Shown in pieces: positions 1 through 7,829 of a stretch of DNA of 64,000 bases. Positions within the stretch are counted from its first letter, which is position 1. Every line of letters starts with the position of its first letter. The notes below the pieces were generated by a model. That model was not told where the DNA came from and ran no database searches. It saw nothing but the letters and a program-made list of their open reading frames with translations. The DNA is taken from the NCBI RefSeq assembly GCF_016458305.1, contig NZ_JAEMHL010000003.1, forward strand, positions 1 to 64,000. The letters run 5' to 3'. Origin of the DNA: Geomonas anaerohicana. Its GTDB lineage: Bacteria; Desulfobacterota; Desulfuromonadia; Geobacterales; Geobacteraceae. A program made the translations under genes and the position numbers.

Positions 1-1883
1 ACTCCGTTGCGGTAGAACTCCACCTTGGTGACGGCGACGTTGTCGGAGGCGGCGGCGGTTACCGTGACCGTCCCGCTCACGCTGGAACCGCTCGCGGGCG
101 AGGAGACGGCGACCACCGGGGCGGTGGTGTCGGGTACCGGGTTGGCTACGCTGACCGACGAGTTCGTGGATGTGGTGACGTTGCCGACGGCGTCGTAGGC
201 CTTGGCGGTGAGCGTGTAGCTGCCGTTGGCGACCTGGGTGGTGTCCCAGTTGTAGCTGTACGGGGATGCGGCGACGGTGGCCTGCAGCACGTTGTTCCGG
301 TAGAACTCCACCTTGCTCACCCCGACGTTGTCACTGGCGTTGGCCGTGACCGCCACCGTGCCGCTGACCGTGGTCCCGGACACGGGGGAGGCGAGGCTTA
401 CGGTCGGGGCGATCAGGTCGTTGGAGACGTTGACCGTCAACACCTGGGACTGCCCCAGGTTCCCCGCCGCGTCGTACGCCTTGGCCGTCAGGTTGTACAC
501 GCCGTTGGCGACGGTCTTGCTGTCCCACGTGTAGGCGTAGGGAGCCATGTTGGTGGCCGAGAGCAGGGCGTTGTTCAGGTAGAACTCGACCCTGCTCACG
601 CCCACGTTGTCGGTCGCGTTGGCGGCGATATTCACCGACCCGCTCACGGTCATGTTGTTCGCCGGGGAGGTGAGGGAGACCGCCGGGGCGGTCAGGTCGT
701 TGGCGACGGTGACCGTGATCGTCTGCGACTGCCCGATGTTGCCCGCCGCGTCGTAGGCCTTGGTCATCAGGGTGTAGCTGCCGGCGGGGAGGGCGCTCGT
801 GTCCCAGGAATAGACGTAGGGGGAGGAGGGTACGGTCGCCTTCAGTGCCCCGTTCACGTAGAACTCGACCTTGCTGACCCCGACGTTGTCGGTCGCGTCG
901 GCCGTGACCGACACGGTGCCGGCAACCGTCGCGGCGTTTGCCGGGTAGGTGAGGGCGGTGCTGGGAGCCTGCATCTCGGCGACGGTCACCACGTTGGAAT
1001 AGGCGCTCTCCTCACCGGCCGCGTTGTAGGCGGTGACGGCGAAGCTGTAGGAATGGGCGGGGTCGAGGCTGCCGATGGAGGCCGTGGTGACGTCGTGCAC
1101 GTCAACCGGCGCTGGCCCCTGGAACGGCTGCGTCGCGGAGTCCGGCTGGTAGTGGACCTTGTAGCCGACCACGGAAGTGTCCGGCGAGGGGTCCCATTGC
1201 AGGGAAACCGAGGACGCGGAGGCCGCGCTGCTCATCCCCATGGTCAAAATGGCGGCAACCACGGCGTTGACGCACATCTTCTGCAGCCGTACCGCGTGGT
1301 TGATCTCGCTTCTGCGTACGTACCCCTCGGCGACGAGGACGTCACCGATCTTTCTGCCGGTCTGCCCCTGTTTGGCAAGAGCCCGTTCCAACTGCACGCG
1401 CGTGATGTGCCCGGTGGCGACCAGCAATTCGCCCAGTCTAAGCGGCGTATCGGCGGGAGCTCCCTGGTTCTGCTGCCAATCGAGAAGCCCCCTTAGCTGC
1501 AGCTCGGTGAGCATGCCCAGCCGCAAGAAGACTTCGCCGAGACGCTCCCCGGTCCTCTTCTGCTCCTCGATCGCCTCATCGAGTTGTGATGCTTTTATCT
1601 TCCCGGACTGTACTAAAAGGGCGCCCAGCAGTTTCCGGTCGCCTGCCGCCAGCTTCACCGCGTCCTCCATCCGGGTTAAGTGCGGCTGGATGAACAGCGG
1701 AGCGGCGACGTCTTCCGGATTCAGCACACCCATCCTGACCAGGACGCCGCCCAACAGCTCGTGGGTGGTCTTTTGCTCCTTCAGGGCTTGGTTGAGGGCG
1801 CGCTTCGACACGAATTTGCCATCGACCAGTATCTGGCCGAGCGCGCGCCTGGAAATCCGTTGGAGAAGGTTCGGGCTCTGCAT
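1..1883 (-). CDS. MshEN-repeat / FN3 / multi-Ig membrane-anchored surface protein (C-terminus outside window)
   Basis: The reading frame starts at 1883 and runs off the left edge, giving 627 visible residues. Residues 14-201 hold six 24-residue motifs of the form RLGxxLLxxGxIxxxxLxxxLxxQ, starting at residues 14, 43, 85, 114, 149 and 178. They form three pairs, each pair offset by 29 residues, which is the layout of the MshEN (GspE N-terminal) c-di-GMP-binding domain. A hydrophobic stretch at about 203-224 ending in ASAS then looks like an internal signal anchor. It is followed by an FN3 domain (SVSLQWDPSPD onward) and at least four Ig-like repeats of about 90 residues, each with a DNVGV..VEFY core and AYDAAGN end. 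The likely topology is a cytoplasmic sensor with an external adhesin-like stalk. c-di-GMP binding is inferred from the motif; the first two motifs are the least regular. Confidence 0.82.
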   Translation of the reverse strand, partial: MQSPNLLQRISRRALGQILVDGKFVSKRALNQALKEQKTTHELLGGVLVRMGVLNPEDVAAPLFIQPHLTRMEDAVKLAAGDRKLLGALLVQSGKIKASQLDEAIEEQKRTGERLGEVFLRLGMLTELQLRGLLDWQQNQGAPADTPLRLGELLVATGHITRVQLERALAKQGQTGRKIGDVLVAEGYVRRSEINHAVRLQKMCVNAVVAAILTMGMSSAASASSVSLQWDPSPDTSVVGYKVHYQPDSATQPFQGPAPVDVHDVTTASIGSLDPAHSYSFAVTAYNAAGEESAYSNVVTVAEMQAPSTALTYPANAATVAGTVSVTADATDNVGVSKVEFYVNGALKATVPSSPYVYSWDTSALPAGSYTLMTKAYDAAGNIGQSQTITVTVANDLTAPAVSLTSPANNMTVSGSVNIAANATDNVGVSRVEFYLNNALLSATNMAPYAYTWDSKTVANGVYNLTAKAYDAAGNLGQSQVLTVNVSNDLIAPTVSLASPVSGTTVSGTVAVTANASDNVGVSKVEFYRNNVLQATVAASPYSYNWDTTQVANGSYTLTAKAYDAVGNVTTSTNSSVSVANPVPDTTAPVVAVSSPASGSSVSGTVTVTAAASDNVAVTKVEFYRNG

Positions 1884-2172
1884 GGTCAGCTCCTTTCTGC
1901 GGGAGGGGCTTCTGTCTCGCTCCGCAGTGGCGTTTTTCTAACTTACGCCTAAGAGTGCTGCAACATCGCCAAGTTCAGTCGGTAGGGACGGGGGGCTGGT
2001 AAGGTGCTGGATATCCGGGAGCTACCTGATATTGTAATTGCTTTGCGCCCGCATGGCAATGTCAACGTGATCTGTTCTTTCTCCCATTTATCTCAGCCAA
2101 TTATCTCCAGGACAGGTGTTTACGCACTCGCTATGCCTAATTTGCCTATGTCATTGGGGTAGCAGATTCAGA

Positions 2173-2207
2173 TTGCATAATTTTCATTGTGACTTTATAT
2201 TTTTAGC
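2173..2207 (+). promoter_or_regulatory. Possible sigma-70 promoter giving a leaderless glycosyltransferase mRNA
   Basis: TTGCAT (2173-2178) and TTATAT (2195-2200) are separated by 16 bases. The -10-like box ends only 7 bases before the ATG at 2208, and no Shine-Dalgarno sequence lies before that ATG, so the transcript could begin at or just before the start codon. The rest of 1884-2172 is AT-rich spacer between divergent genes, with no other feature recognised. Confidence 0.35.
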
Positions 2208-3302
2208 ATGATAAAGCTCTGTCACATAATCTCGGGCGACCTGTGGGCCGGCGCCGAGGTGATGGCCTGCCATCTGCTCCGGGAGCAGGCCGGGGACGCG
2301 GAGCTTCAGCTCAAGGTGCTTGTTTTGAACGAGGGACGGCTGGCCGCGGAGTTGAGGGAGGCGGGGTGCGCCGTGACCGTGCTGGACGAAAAACGCTACG
2401 GCTTCGCTTCCCTGCTCGGGCTGGTGCGCGGTCACCTTGAAAAGATGCGCCCCGACCTGATCCACTCCCACCGCTACAAGGAGAACCTGCTCGCGCTTTT
2501 GGGGAGCGCCGGACTGGGCGCCCGGCTGGTGGCCACGCAGCACGGGCTTCCCGAGACCGGGAAAGGGCGGAGCGCGCTGACCTCCATCAAGACGAACCTG
2601 AACTTCTTCCTGATGCGCGGCTTTTTCGGTAGGACGGTCGCAGTCTCGGACGATATCCGCGATTACTTCGTGACAAGGCTCGGCTTTCCGGGGCACAGGG
2701 TCCAGGTGGTGCATAACGGCGTCCCGGCGCCCCGCGGTGCGGCTCTCGCGAAAAACGACGCTGCACCCCTGTGCATCGGCTCTTCCGGACGGCTCTTCCA
2801 GGTCAAGGACTACCCCCTCATGGTCGAGGTGGCAGACATCGTGCGCCGGGAGCGCGACGTGGTGTTCCGCCTCGCGGGCGAGGGGCCCTGCCGGGACGAG
2901 ATCCTCGCGGCCGTCGATCGTCATGGGCTTCGCGAAGACTTCACCCTGACCGGCCATATCGACAGGATGGAGCCCTTCTACCGGGGGCTCGATCTCTACC
3001 TCAACACTTCCCTGCACGAAGGTATCCCCATGACCATACTGGAGGCGATGGCGTGCGGGGTTCCGGTGGTCGCGCCGGCGGTAGGCGGCATCGGCGAGAT
3101 CGTGTCCGACGGGGTGGAGGGGTACCTGGTACGGGACAGGGCACCCGCTTCCTTCGCCCGCCGCTTGATCGAACTCATAGATGACGCACCGCTGCGCGCT
3201 GCCATGTCACGCGCCGCGCGCCAGAAGGTGGATGCCATGTTTTCGGTCCGGAAGATGGCGCAGGACTACCAACGGGTCTACCGGGAACTCCTGGCGGACT
3301 GA
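2208..3302 (+). CDS. Glycosyltransferase family 4 (GT-B fold)
   Basis: A 364-residue cytoplasmic GT4 enzyme that would transfer a sugar from an activated donor to a growing surface glycan. The N-terminal Rossmann half opens with IISGDLWAGAEV, the usual glycine-rich acceptor-side loop. The C-terminal donor-binding half has the EX7E signature within LHEGIPMTILEAMACGVP, followed by VVAPAVGGIGEIV. Length is normal for the family. It is followed 15 bases later by a GT2 gene and then a DUF218 gene, so the three form a short exopolysaccharide operon. No ribosome binding site is seen before the ATG, which agrees with a leaderless or very short leader. Donor and acceptor cannot be read from the sequence. 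Confidence 0.88.
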   Translation: MIKLCHIISGDLWAGAEVMACHLLREQAGDAELQLKVLVLNEGRLAAELREAGCAVTVLDEKRYGFASLLGLVRGHLEKMRPDLIHSHRYKENLLALLGSAGLGARLVATQHGLPETGKGRSALTSIKTNLNFFLMRGFFGRTVAVSDDIRDYFVTRLGFPGHRVQVVHNGVPAPRGAALAKNDAAPLCIGSSGRLFQVKDYPLMVEVADIVRRERDVVFRLAGEGPCRDEILAAVDRHGLREDFTLTGHIDRMEPFYRGLDLYLNTSLHEGIPMTILEAMACGVPVVAPAVGGIGEIVSDGVEGYLVRDRAPASFARRLIELIDDAPLRAAMSRAARQKVDAMFSVRKMAQDYQRVYRELLAD

Positions 3303-3317
3303 AACCGGAGCGCACCC

Positions 3318-4448
3318 ATGCCGATTCTCTTATGCAGCTGCATCTTCCTGGTCTTCTATGCCTACTTCGGCTACCCGCTCTCCTTGTACCTGCTGTCGCT
3401 GTTGCATCGGCGCGGGGTGGAAAAGGGCGACATCACGCCGAGGGTCACCTTCATCATCACCGCCTTCAACGAGGAAATGCGGGTCAGGGAGAAGCTCGAA
3501 AACACGGTGGCGCTCGACTACCCCGCACACCTGCTGCAGGTGATAGTCGCCTCCGACGGTTCGACGGACCGCACCAACGACATCGTGCGCGAGTTCGCGG
3601 GGTGTGGGGTCCAACTCGTTGAGGTGAAAAGGCGTGGCGGTAAGGAGAACGCCCAGCGTGAGGCGGTCGCCGTCGCGCAGGGGGAAATCCTCGTTTTCTC
3701 CGATGTGGCGACCATGATCGAAGCGGGCGCCCTGCGCCGGATGATGGCCAACTTCGCCGATCCCACGGTCGGCTGCGTGAGCAGCGTGGACCGGGTGCTC
3801 GGGCGGGACGGAAAGCCGTGCGGCGAAGGGGCCTATGTGCGCTACGAAATGTGGCTTAGGAAACTGGAGGGGAGGGTGAACTCGCTGGTGGGACTGAGCG
3901 GGTCCTTCTTCGCCGCGAGAAAGGAGGTCTGCCGCGACTTTTCCCCCGATATGCAGAGCGACTTCAGGACGCTTCTCAACAGCATGCGGCTTGGCTTACG
4001 CGGGGTAAGCGACCCGGAGGTGATCGGCCTGTATCAGGACGTCACGGACACCAGCCGCGAATTCGACCGCAAGGTGAGGACGGTGCTCAGGGGACTCACG
4101 GTCTTTTTCAGAAACCTCGAGTTTTTGAACCCGTTTCGCTACCGCCTGTTCGCGTACCAGTTCTGCTGTCACAAACTGCTGCGCTGGCTGGTCCCTTTCT
4201 TCCTGCTGGCATCCCTGCTGGTCAACGCGGCACTGGCCCCGGTCTCCGGCCTCTACCTTCTGCTCTTCCTGGCCCAGGCCGGCTTCTACATGTCGGCCCT
4301 TGCCGGTTGGAAAAGCCCTCCTCTGACCCGAAGCCTCGCCGTCAAATTGCCGCTGTATTTCGCCACGGTGAACCTCGCCATCGCCGTTGCCTGGCTGCGC
4401 TACCTGCGCGGCAACCGCCTGGTGATGTGGACTCCGTCGCAAAGATGA
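3318..4448 (+). CDS. Membrane glycosyltransferase family 2
   Basis: A 376-residue processive-type GT2 enzyme. An N-terminal membrane segment (about residues 3-25) precedes a GT-A domain with the nucleotide-sugar motif VIVASDGSTDRT, a DXD-like SDVAT at about residue 132 and an acceptor-region acid near SDFRTLLNSMRLG. Three hydrophobic segments follow between about residues 290 and 370 (the QFCCHKLLRWLVPFFLLASL region and after). This layout is that of enzymes that polymerise or extend an exopolysaccharide at the inner membrane. Its stop overlaps the next gene start (ATGA at 4445-4448), so the two are probably translationally coupled. Confidence 0.88.
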   Translation: MPILLCSCIFLVFYAYFGYPLSLYLLSLLHRRGVEKGDITPRVTFIITAFNEEMRVREKLENTVALDYPAHLLQVIVASDGSTDRTNDIVREFAGCGVQLVEVKRRGGKENAQREAVAVAQGEILVFSDVATMIEAGALRRMMANFADPTVGCVSSVDRVLGRDGKPCGEGAYVRYEMWLRKLEGRVNSLVGLSGSFFAARKEVCRDFSPDMQSDFRTLLNSMRLGLRGVSDPEVIGLYQDVTDTSREFDRKVRTVLRGLTVFFRNLEFLNPFRYRLFAYQFCCHKLLRWLVPFFLLASLLVNAALAPVSGLYLLLFLAQAGFYMSALAGWKSPPLTRSLAVKLPLYFATVNLAIAVAWLRYLRGNRLVMWTPSQR

Positions 4449-5056
4449 AGTTCGCGCGCATCAACATCGCGGCAGCAAGTCTCTGCTGCTTACTTTTTTT
4501 CGTGGTCATCCCGTCGTTTCCCCGGGTACGGGCCGTGCTGGCCGCCCCCTTGTGCGTCACCGATGCTGCGGCCGTGGGTGATGCCTGCTACGTGCTGGCG
4601 GGAGGAGAGAGCGTGTGGGAGCGTCTCAACGCCGCCGCCGACCTGATGCACTTGGGGCGGGTTCCCTGCATCTACCTCATGGATGATCCTTCCCGGGACC
4701 AGTACAACGTCCCGGAGGGACGCTCCTGGAGTAGGGGGAAGTGGTACGCCGGCTACCTCGTCTGGCGCGGCGTGCCGCAGGAGCGGATCCGGTTCGTTCC
4801 CAAAGCGGCGGGTTTTTTCGGCACCCGCACCGAGGCGGCAAACCTGGCTTCCTCTCTTCCCCCCGGGGTGCGTCGGGTGGTGATCGTGAGCTCCGCGCCG
4901 CACATGCGGCGGGCACTTCTGGCCTTTCGGCGCGCTCTTCCCGCCGCCGTGGCGGTAACCCCCTACGCCGCCACGGAGCTTGCCTCCAGCCAGGAGCTCT
5001 ACTACCCTCTATGGATCGAGTACCTGAAGCTGGTCGTTTACAGCATGATAGCGTGA
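4445..5056 (+). CDS. DUF218 (YdcF/SanA/ElyC-type) envelope protein
   Basis: A 203-residue protein. The start at 4445 is preferred over an upstream in-frame ATG because it overlaps the preceding stop as ATGA and puts a membrane segment (about residues 7-24) at the N-terminus. The DUF218 core is clear: CYVLAGGE, then GTRTEAANLA, then VIVSSAPHMRRALLAFRR. Members such as E. coli ElyC and SanA act in envelope and cell-wall or glycan homeostasis, and the fold suggests a nucleotide- or lipid-linked substrate. The position after two glycosyltransferases supports a role in making or exporting the same glycan. The exact activity is unknown. Confidence 0.8.
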   Translation: MKFARINIAAASLCCLLFFVVIPSFPRVRAVLAAPLCVTDAAAVGDACYVLAGGESVWERLNAAADLMHLGRVPCIYLMDDPSRDQYNVPEGRSWSRGKWYAGYLVWRGVPQERIRFVPKAAGFFGTRTEAANLASSLPPGVRRVVIVSSAPHMRRALLAFRRALPAAVAVTPYAATELASSQELYYPLWIEYLKLVVYSMIA

Positions 5057-5069
5057 CCTGAGACGCAGC

Positions 5070-5105
5070 GGGCCCGGTTCCATCGCGATTTTGGAACAGG
5101 GCCCC
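5070..5105. terminator. Hairpin between convergent genes
   Basis: GGGCCCGGTTCCA (5070-5082) pairs with TGGAACAGGGCCCC (5092-5105), one base bulged. There is no long T run on either side. It sits in the 56-base gap between two convergent stops, so it could end transcription from both sides. Confidence 0.5.
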
Positions 5106-5112
5106 GAGGGCT

Positions 5113-5745
5113 TTAAAGGGACATGATGGTGACCGGGGTGGACCAATCGCCGGCGCCGGCGCTGAAGATGCCGCGCATCCGGATCCAGTAGTTCTGGCCG
5201 CTGACCAGATCGTTGATGTTTATCTTGCTGCAGGTCTTGACGTTGCAGTAGCCGGCCCAGTTGGCTTCGACGTTGGGATCTTTATCCGTCAGCTGGACCT
5301 CGTAGCTTCCTGCGCCGGCAAGCGCCCTCGCTTTGACGATGATGGAGCCCCTGCGCTCGCCGTGCTTCAGCGTGATATCCGGAAAGGGGAGCTGCCCCGG
5401 GTGGAGGGTACGGCGCTCTTTCTGGAAGTTGAAACCGCTGCTTTGCAGCGCCAGGATGTTGCCGGCGGCGACCAGTTGCACGTAGTTGGCTATTTTGCGC
5501 AAAACCTGCTTCGTTTCATCCCTTACCTGGTTGCGGTATTTGATCTTTTGCGAGTCGTGGTACTTTGACTCGTCCACCGCACGTTGCAGCCTTCCCACGC
5601 AGTCTCCCAGCTCCGCCAGGGAACACCCGACCCACGGCTCCGGAAAGTTAGGATTTCCCGTAAGGGCCATCAGGACTCTGCGGGCCAACTCAAGGAATGC
5701 AGCGATGGCACTAGGAAAGCTGATAATGACCTTGTCGTTAGGCAT
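5113..5745 (-). CDS. Protein with helical N-terminal region and C-terminal FN3-like domain
   Basis: The 210-residue frame is taken from the ATG at 5745, because GGAGGT lies at good distance upstream; an in-frame ATG four codons earlier overlaps that site. No signal peptide is visible. Residues 1-105 look alpha-helical and include an Arg/Lys-rich helix (KIKYRNQVRDETKQVLRK). Residues 125-210 resemble an FN3 domain: SYEVQLTDKDPN, LVSGQNYWIRMRG, GDWSTPVTIM. I do not recognise a specific family beyond FN3-like. Its presence among FN3/Ig surface genes is suggestive, but the lack of an export signal points to the cytoplasm. Confidence 0.7.
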   Translation of the reverse strand: MPNDKVIISFPSAIAAFLELARRVLMALTGNPNFPEPWVGCSLAELGDCVGRLQRAVDESKYHDSQKIKYRNQVRDETKQVLRKIANYVQLVAAGNILALQSSGFNFQKERRTLHPGQLPFPDITLKHGERRGSIIVKARALAGAGSYEVQLTDKDPNVEANWAGYCNVKTCSKININDLVSGQNYWIRMRGIFSAGAGDWSTPVTIMSL

Positions 5746-6227
5746 GGCTACCTCCACATTTAAAAAAATTAATTTAGACAGATGTTATCTCGGGATTTCA
5801 CCGCGTCAAGCAAGGTTTTTTCCCGCGGGCAGCATCAGGGAGACTGCTCGACCCTGTTGCCTTTGCCGCTGATTAGGTTTGGTTTTGTGTTGAACGAGTT
5901 TGGTTTTCTGTTGAACAAGTTACGTTTTTCGCTGAACAAGTCTGGTTTTTGCCGGTGTATCTTGCCGCAACTGTTAACTTTTTCCGGACAGTCCGAAATG
6001 CAGGGTTGAAAATCACCAAGCTGAGGTTGTTTTTTTGCTGCACCGTGCGCTCTTTGGGCAGCTTGCTGAGCGCCCCAACTTTGTGAAGCTGCCGCGCAGG
6101 CGCAGAAGGGGGGTGAGCATGAAACCGAGCCAAATAAAAACAGCGGACCAGGTTCCAAGAAGCGTTTTTTTGTGATTTGAAATACAGTCGTGAAGGTCTT
6201 CTTCAGTTAGAAAGGGATAAAAAATTG
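5746..6227. other. AT-rich intergenic region
   Basis: About 480 bases hold the degenerate tandem repeat described separately (5875-5957) and several T runs. No convincing gene was found; short frames here lack ribosome binding sites. The promoter for the downstream riboswitch transcript must lie near the right end, but no strong pair of boxes stood out. Confidence 0.5.
5875..5957. repeat. Degenerate tandem repeat of about 21 bases, 3.5 copies
   Basis: Successive units read approximately GGTTTTGTGTTGAACGAGTT, GGTTTTCTGTTGAACAAGTT, a variant beginning GTTTTTCGCTGAACAAG, and a final partial GGTTTTTGCC. The shared core is TGAACAAGT. The copies are adjacent with no unique spacer, so this is not a CRISPR array. 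Confidence 0.7.
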
Positions 6228-6311
6228 AGGTACACGATAATACTAAACCATCCGCGAGGGTGGGACGGAAAGCCTACAGGGTCTCTCTGAGACAGCCGGG
6301 TCGCCGAAATG
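6228..6311 (+). promoter_or_regulatory. GEMM-I cyclic-dinucleotide riboswitch (likely GEMM-Ib, 3',3'-cGAMP), copy 1
   Basis: The aptamer has the hallmarks of the class: AATACTAAACCA, a P2 stem CCATCC/GGGTGG closed by the GNRA loop GCGA, GGGACGGAAAGCCT, a second stem GTCTC-TCT-GAGAC, then CAGCCGGGTCGCCG. The arrangement is very close to what I recall of the Geobacter Gs1761 cGAMP riboswitch. In the AATACTAAACC segment the position matching G20 of Vibrio Vc2 appears to be A, the change linked to cGAMP selectivity. It controls the FN3/Ig gene starting at 6385. Confidence 0.88.
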
Positions 6312-6354
6312 CCTGCACTACAGGTCGGTGCCCCGGTTTTTTTGCGCCTTGCGT
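6296..6354 (+). terminator. Riboswitch expression-platform terminator, copy 1
   Basis: CCGGGTCGCCGA at the 3' side of the aptamer can pair with TCGGTGCCCCGG (6325-6336 region), extended by CCT/AGG, and is followed by TTTTTTT. Because the terminator uses aptamer bases, ligand binding should block it. This would be an ON switch. Confidence 0.72.
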
Positions 6355-6384
6355 CCGGGTTCCCGCCTCTTGTGGAGGTCACTA

Positions 6385-7518
6385 TTGAAAGCATTCGTAC
6401 CGCTGTTCCTTCTCGCTCTCATTCTCATTCCCGCCGCAGCTTTTTCGTCCTCGGTAAGCCTTCAGTGGGACCCTTCCGCCGATCCCGACCTGGCCGGTTA
6501 CCGGGTTTATTACCAGGCCAACAGTCCCGTCCAGCCCTTTGCCGGCAGCGGCGCCGTGGAGGGGGCCGCCCCCATCGATGTCTCCACCGGCACCACCGCC
6601 TCCATAAGCGGCCTCGATCCCCGCAATTCCTACTATTTCGCGGTCACGGCCTACAATGCCAGCGGAGCGGAAAGCGTCTACTCCAACGTGGTACAGGTAA
6701 AGGAAATGGTGCCACCGGTGGTCGGCATCATCTCACCGGCCCCGAACGTCACCGTTACCGGCTCGGTTGCCGTCAACGTCAGCGCCGTTGACAACGTCGG
6801 CGTCACCAACGCGGAACTGTACGTCAACGGCAAACTCCTTGCCGGCGGCAACTCGGCTCCCTACGTGTTCAACTGGCCCACCGCCTCGCTGGCCCCCGGC
6901 CAGTACACTCTCACCGCAAAGGCGTACGACGCGGCCGGCAATGTCGGCACCGCCGAGCAGGTGGTCTTCGTTTCCGGGGACGCGGCGGCCCCGACGGTCA
7001 CCATCACGGCGCCGTCCAGCAACAAGCAGGTAAGCGGCATCGTGACCGTGACGGCCGGCGCCACGGATAACGTGGGGGTTACCGGCCTTGCCCTTTACGA
7101 CAACTCCACCCTCGTGTACGCCGCCAACCAGAGCCCGCTCAGCTACAACTGGAACACGGCCACAGCCGGCGCCGGGAGCCACACCCTGGTCGTGATAGCG
7201 TCCGACGCCGCGGGGAACGCCGGATCCTCCAGCGTGACCGTCACCGTCTCCAACGACGTCACCCCTCCCAGCGTCAACATCCTTTCCCCTTCCTCCTCCA
7301 CGCTCAGCAATGCCAATCTCAAGGTCTCCGCTTCGGCCAAGGACAACGTCGCGGTTGTCAGAATGGAGGTCTACCTGGACGGGGCCCTGCTTCTTGGGAC
7401 CAACTCGGGTTCCATCAGCGCATCGGCCAAGGTCGCCGCCGGCACCCATACGGTTGCCGTCAACGCCTATGACGCGGCAGGAAACAAGGGGAGCAGGACG
7501 GTCTCCGTCACCAGGTAG
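6385..7518 (+). CDS. Secreted FN3 plus three-Ig-repeat surface protein under riboswitch control
   Basis: A 377-residue protein. I choose the TTG at 6385, since GGAGG lies six bases before it and translation then opens with a standard signal peptide (KAFVPLFLLALILIPAAAFS). The FN3 domain (about residues 22-115) contains SLQWDPSADPDLAGYRVYYQ. Three Ig-like repeats of about 90 residues follow, each with DNVGV or DNVAV and AYDAAGN or SDAAGN landmarks. No sorting motif, membrane anchor or catalytic residues are visible at the C-terminus. It is likely exported and works in adhesion, matrix or as a scaffold. Translation depends on read-through of the upstream riboswitch terminator. The protein is a close paralogue of the gene at 7830. 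Confidence 0.82.
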   Translation: MKAFVPLFLLALILIPAAAFSSSVSLQWDPSADPDLAGYRVYYQANSPVQPFAGSGAVEGAAPIDVSTGTTASISGLDPRNSYYFAVTAYNASGAESVYSNVVQVKEMVPPVVGIISPAPNVTVTGSVAVNVSAVDNVGVTNAELYVNGKLLAGGNSAPYVFNWPTASLAPGQYTLTAKAYDAAGNVGTAEQVVFVSGDAAAPTVTITAPSSNKQVSGIVTVTAGATDNVGVTGLALYDNSTLVYAANQSPLSYNWNTATAGAGSHTLVVIASDAAGNAGSSSVTVTVSNDVTPPSVNILSPSSSTLSNANLKVSASAKDNVAVVRMEVYLDGALLLGTNSGSISASAKVAAGTHTVAVNAYDAAGNKGSRTVSVTR

Positions 7519-7653
7519 CCTTCGGCCCGGCGAGCGGGTCCCGCCGGGCACGGCGGGCGCTACCTGTTACCGCTTTATTAAAAACGTTGCTTTCCTTTTA
7601 TAAATCAACTACTATGCGCCACCGATGGCCGTGATGAGAGGCCATCCATAACA

Positions 7654-7740
7654 CAGGTAGACGATAATACTAAACCATCCGCGAGGGTGGGACGGAAAGC
7701 CTACAGGGTCTCTCTGAGACAGCCGGGTCGCCGAAATGCC
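7654..7740 (+). promoter_or_regulatory. GEMM-I cyclic-dinucleotide riboswitch (likely GEMM-Ib, 3',3'-cGAMP), copy 2
   Basis: From GATAATACTAAACC to GGGTCGCCGAAATGCC the bases match copy 1 at 6228 exactly as far as I can read; the flanks differ. The same GCGA tetraloop, AAGCC core and A at the proposed specificity position are present. It precedes the second FN3/Ig gene, starting at 7830. Confidence 0.88.
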
Positions 7741-7771
7741 AAGTACTGGTGCTGCGGTCCCGGCTTTTCTT
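7721..7771 (+). terminator. Riboswitch expression-platform terminator, copy 2
   Basis: GCCGGG...CCG from the aptamer 3' end pairs with CGG.CCCGGC before TTTTCTTTTTT; CCA/TGG extends the inside of the stem. The loop and T run differ from copy 1 while the aptamer is the same, so the two switches may respond with different strength. Confidence 0.68.
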
Positions 7772-7829
7772 TTTTCCTCCTTCCTGGCGAGAAACGCCCA
7801 AGGCCCACGCCGACCCTTGGGAGTCAACG

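Noticed and set aside
1177..1952. Long plus-strand open frames opposite the MshEN/Ig gene
   Set aside because: The minus strand gives a coherent multidomain protein with repeated motifs; the plus frames are Ser/Arg-rich shadows with no ribosome site or domain.
5875..5957. CRISPR array
   Set aside because: Repeat units are adjacent, degenerate and have no unique spacers; no cas genes in the window.
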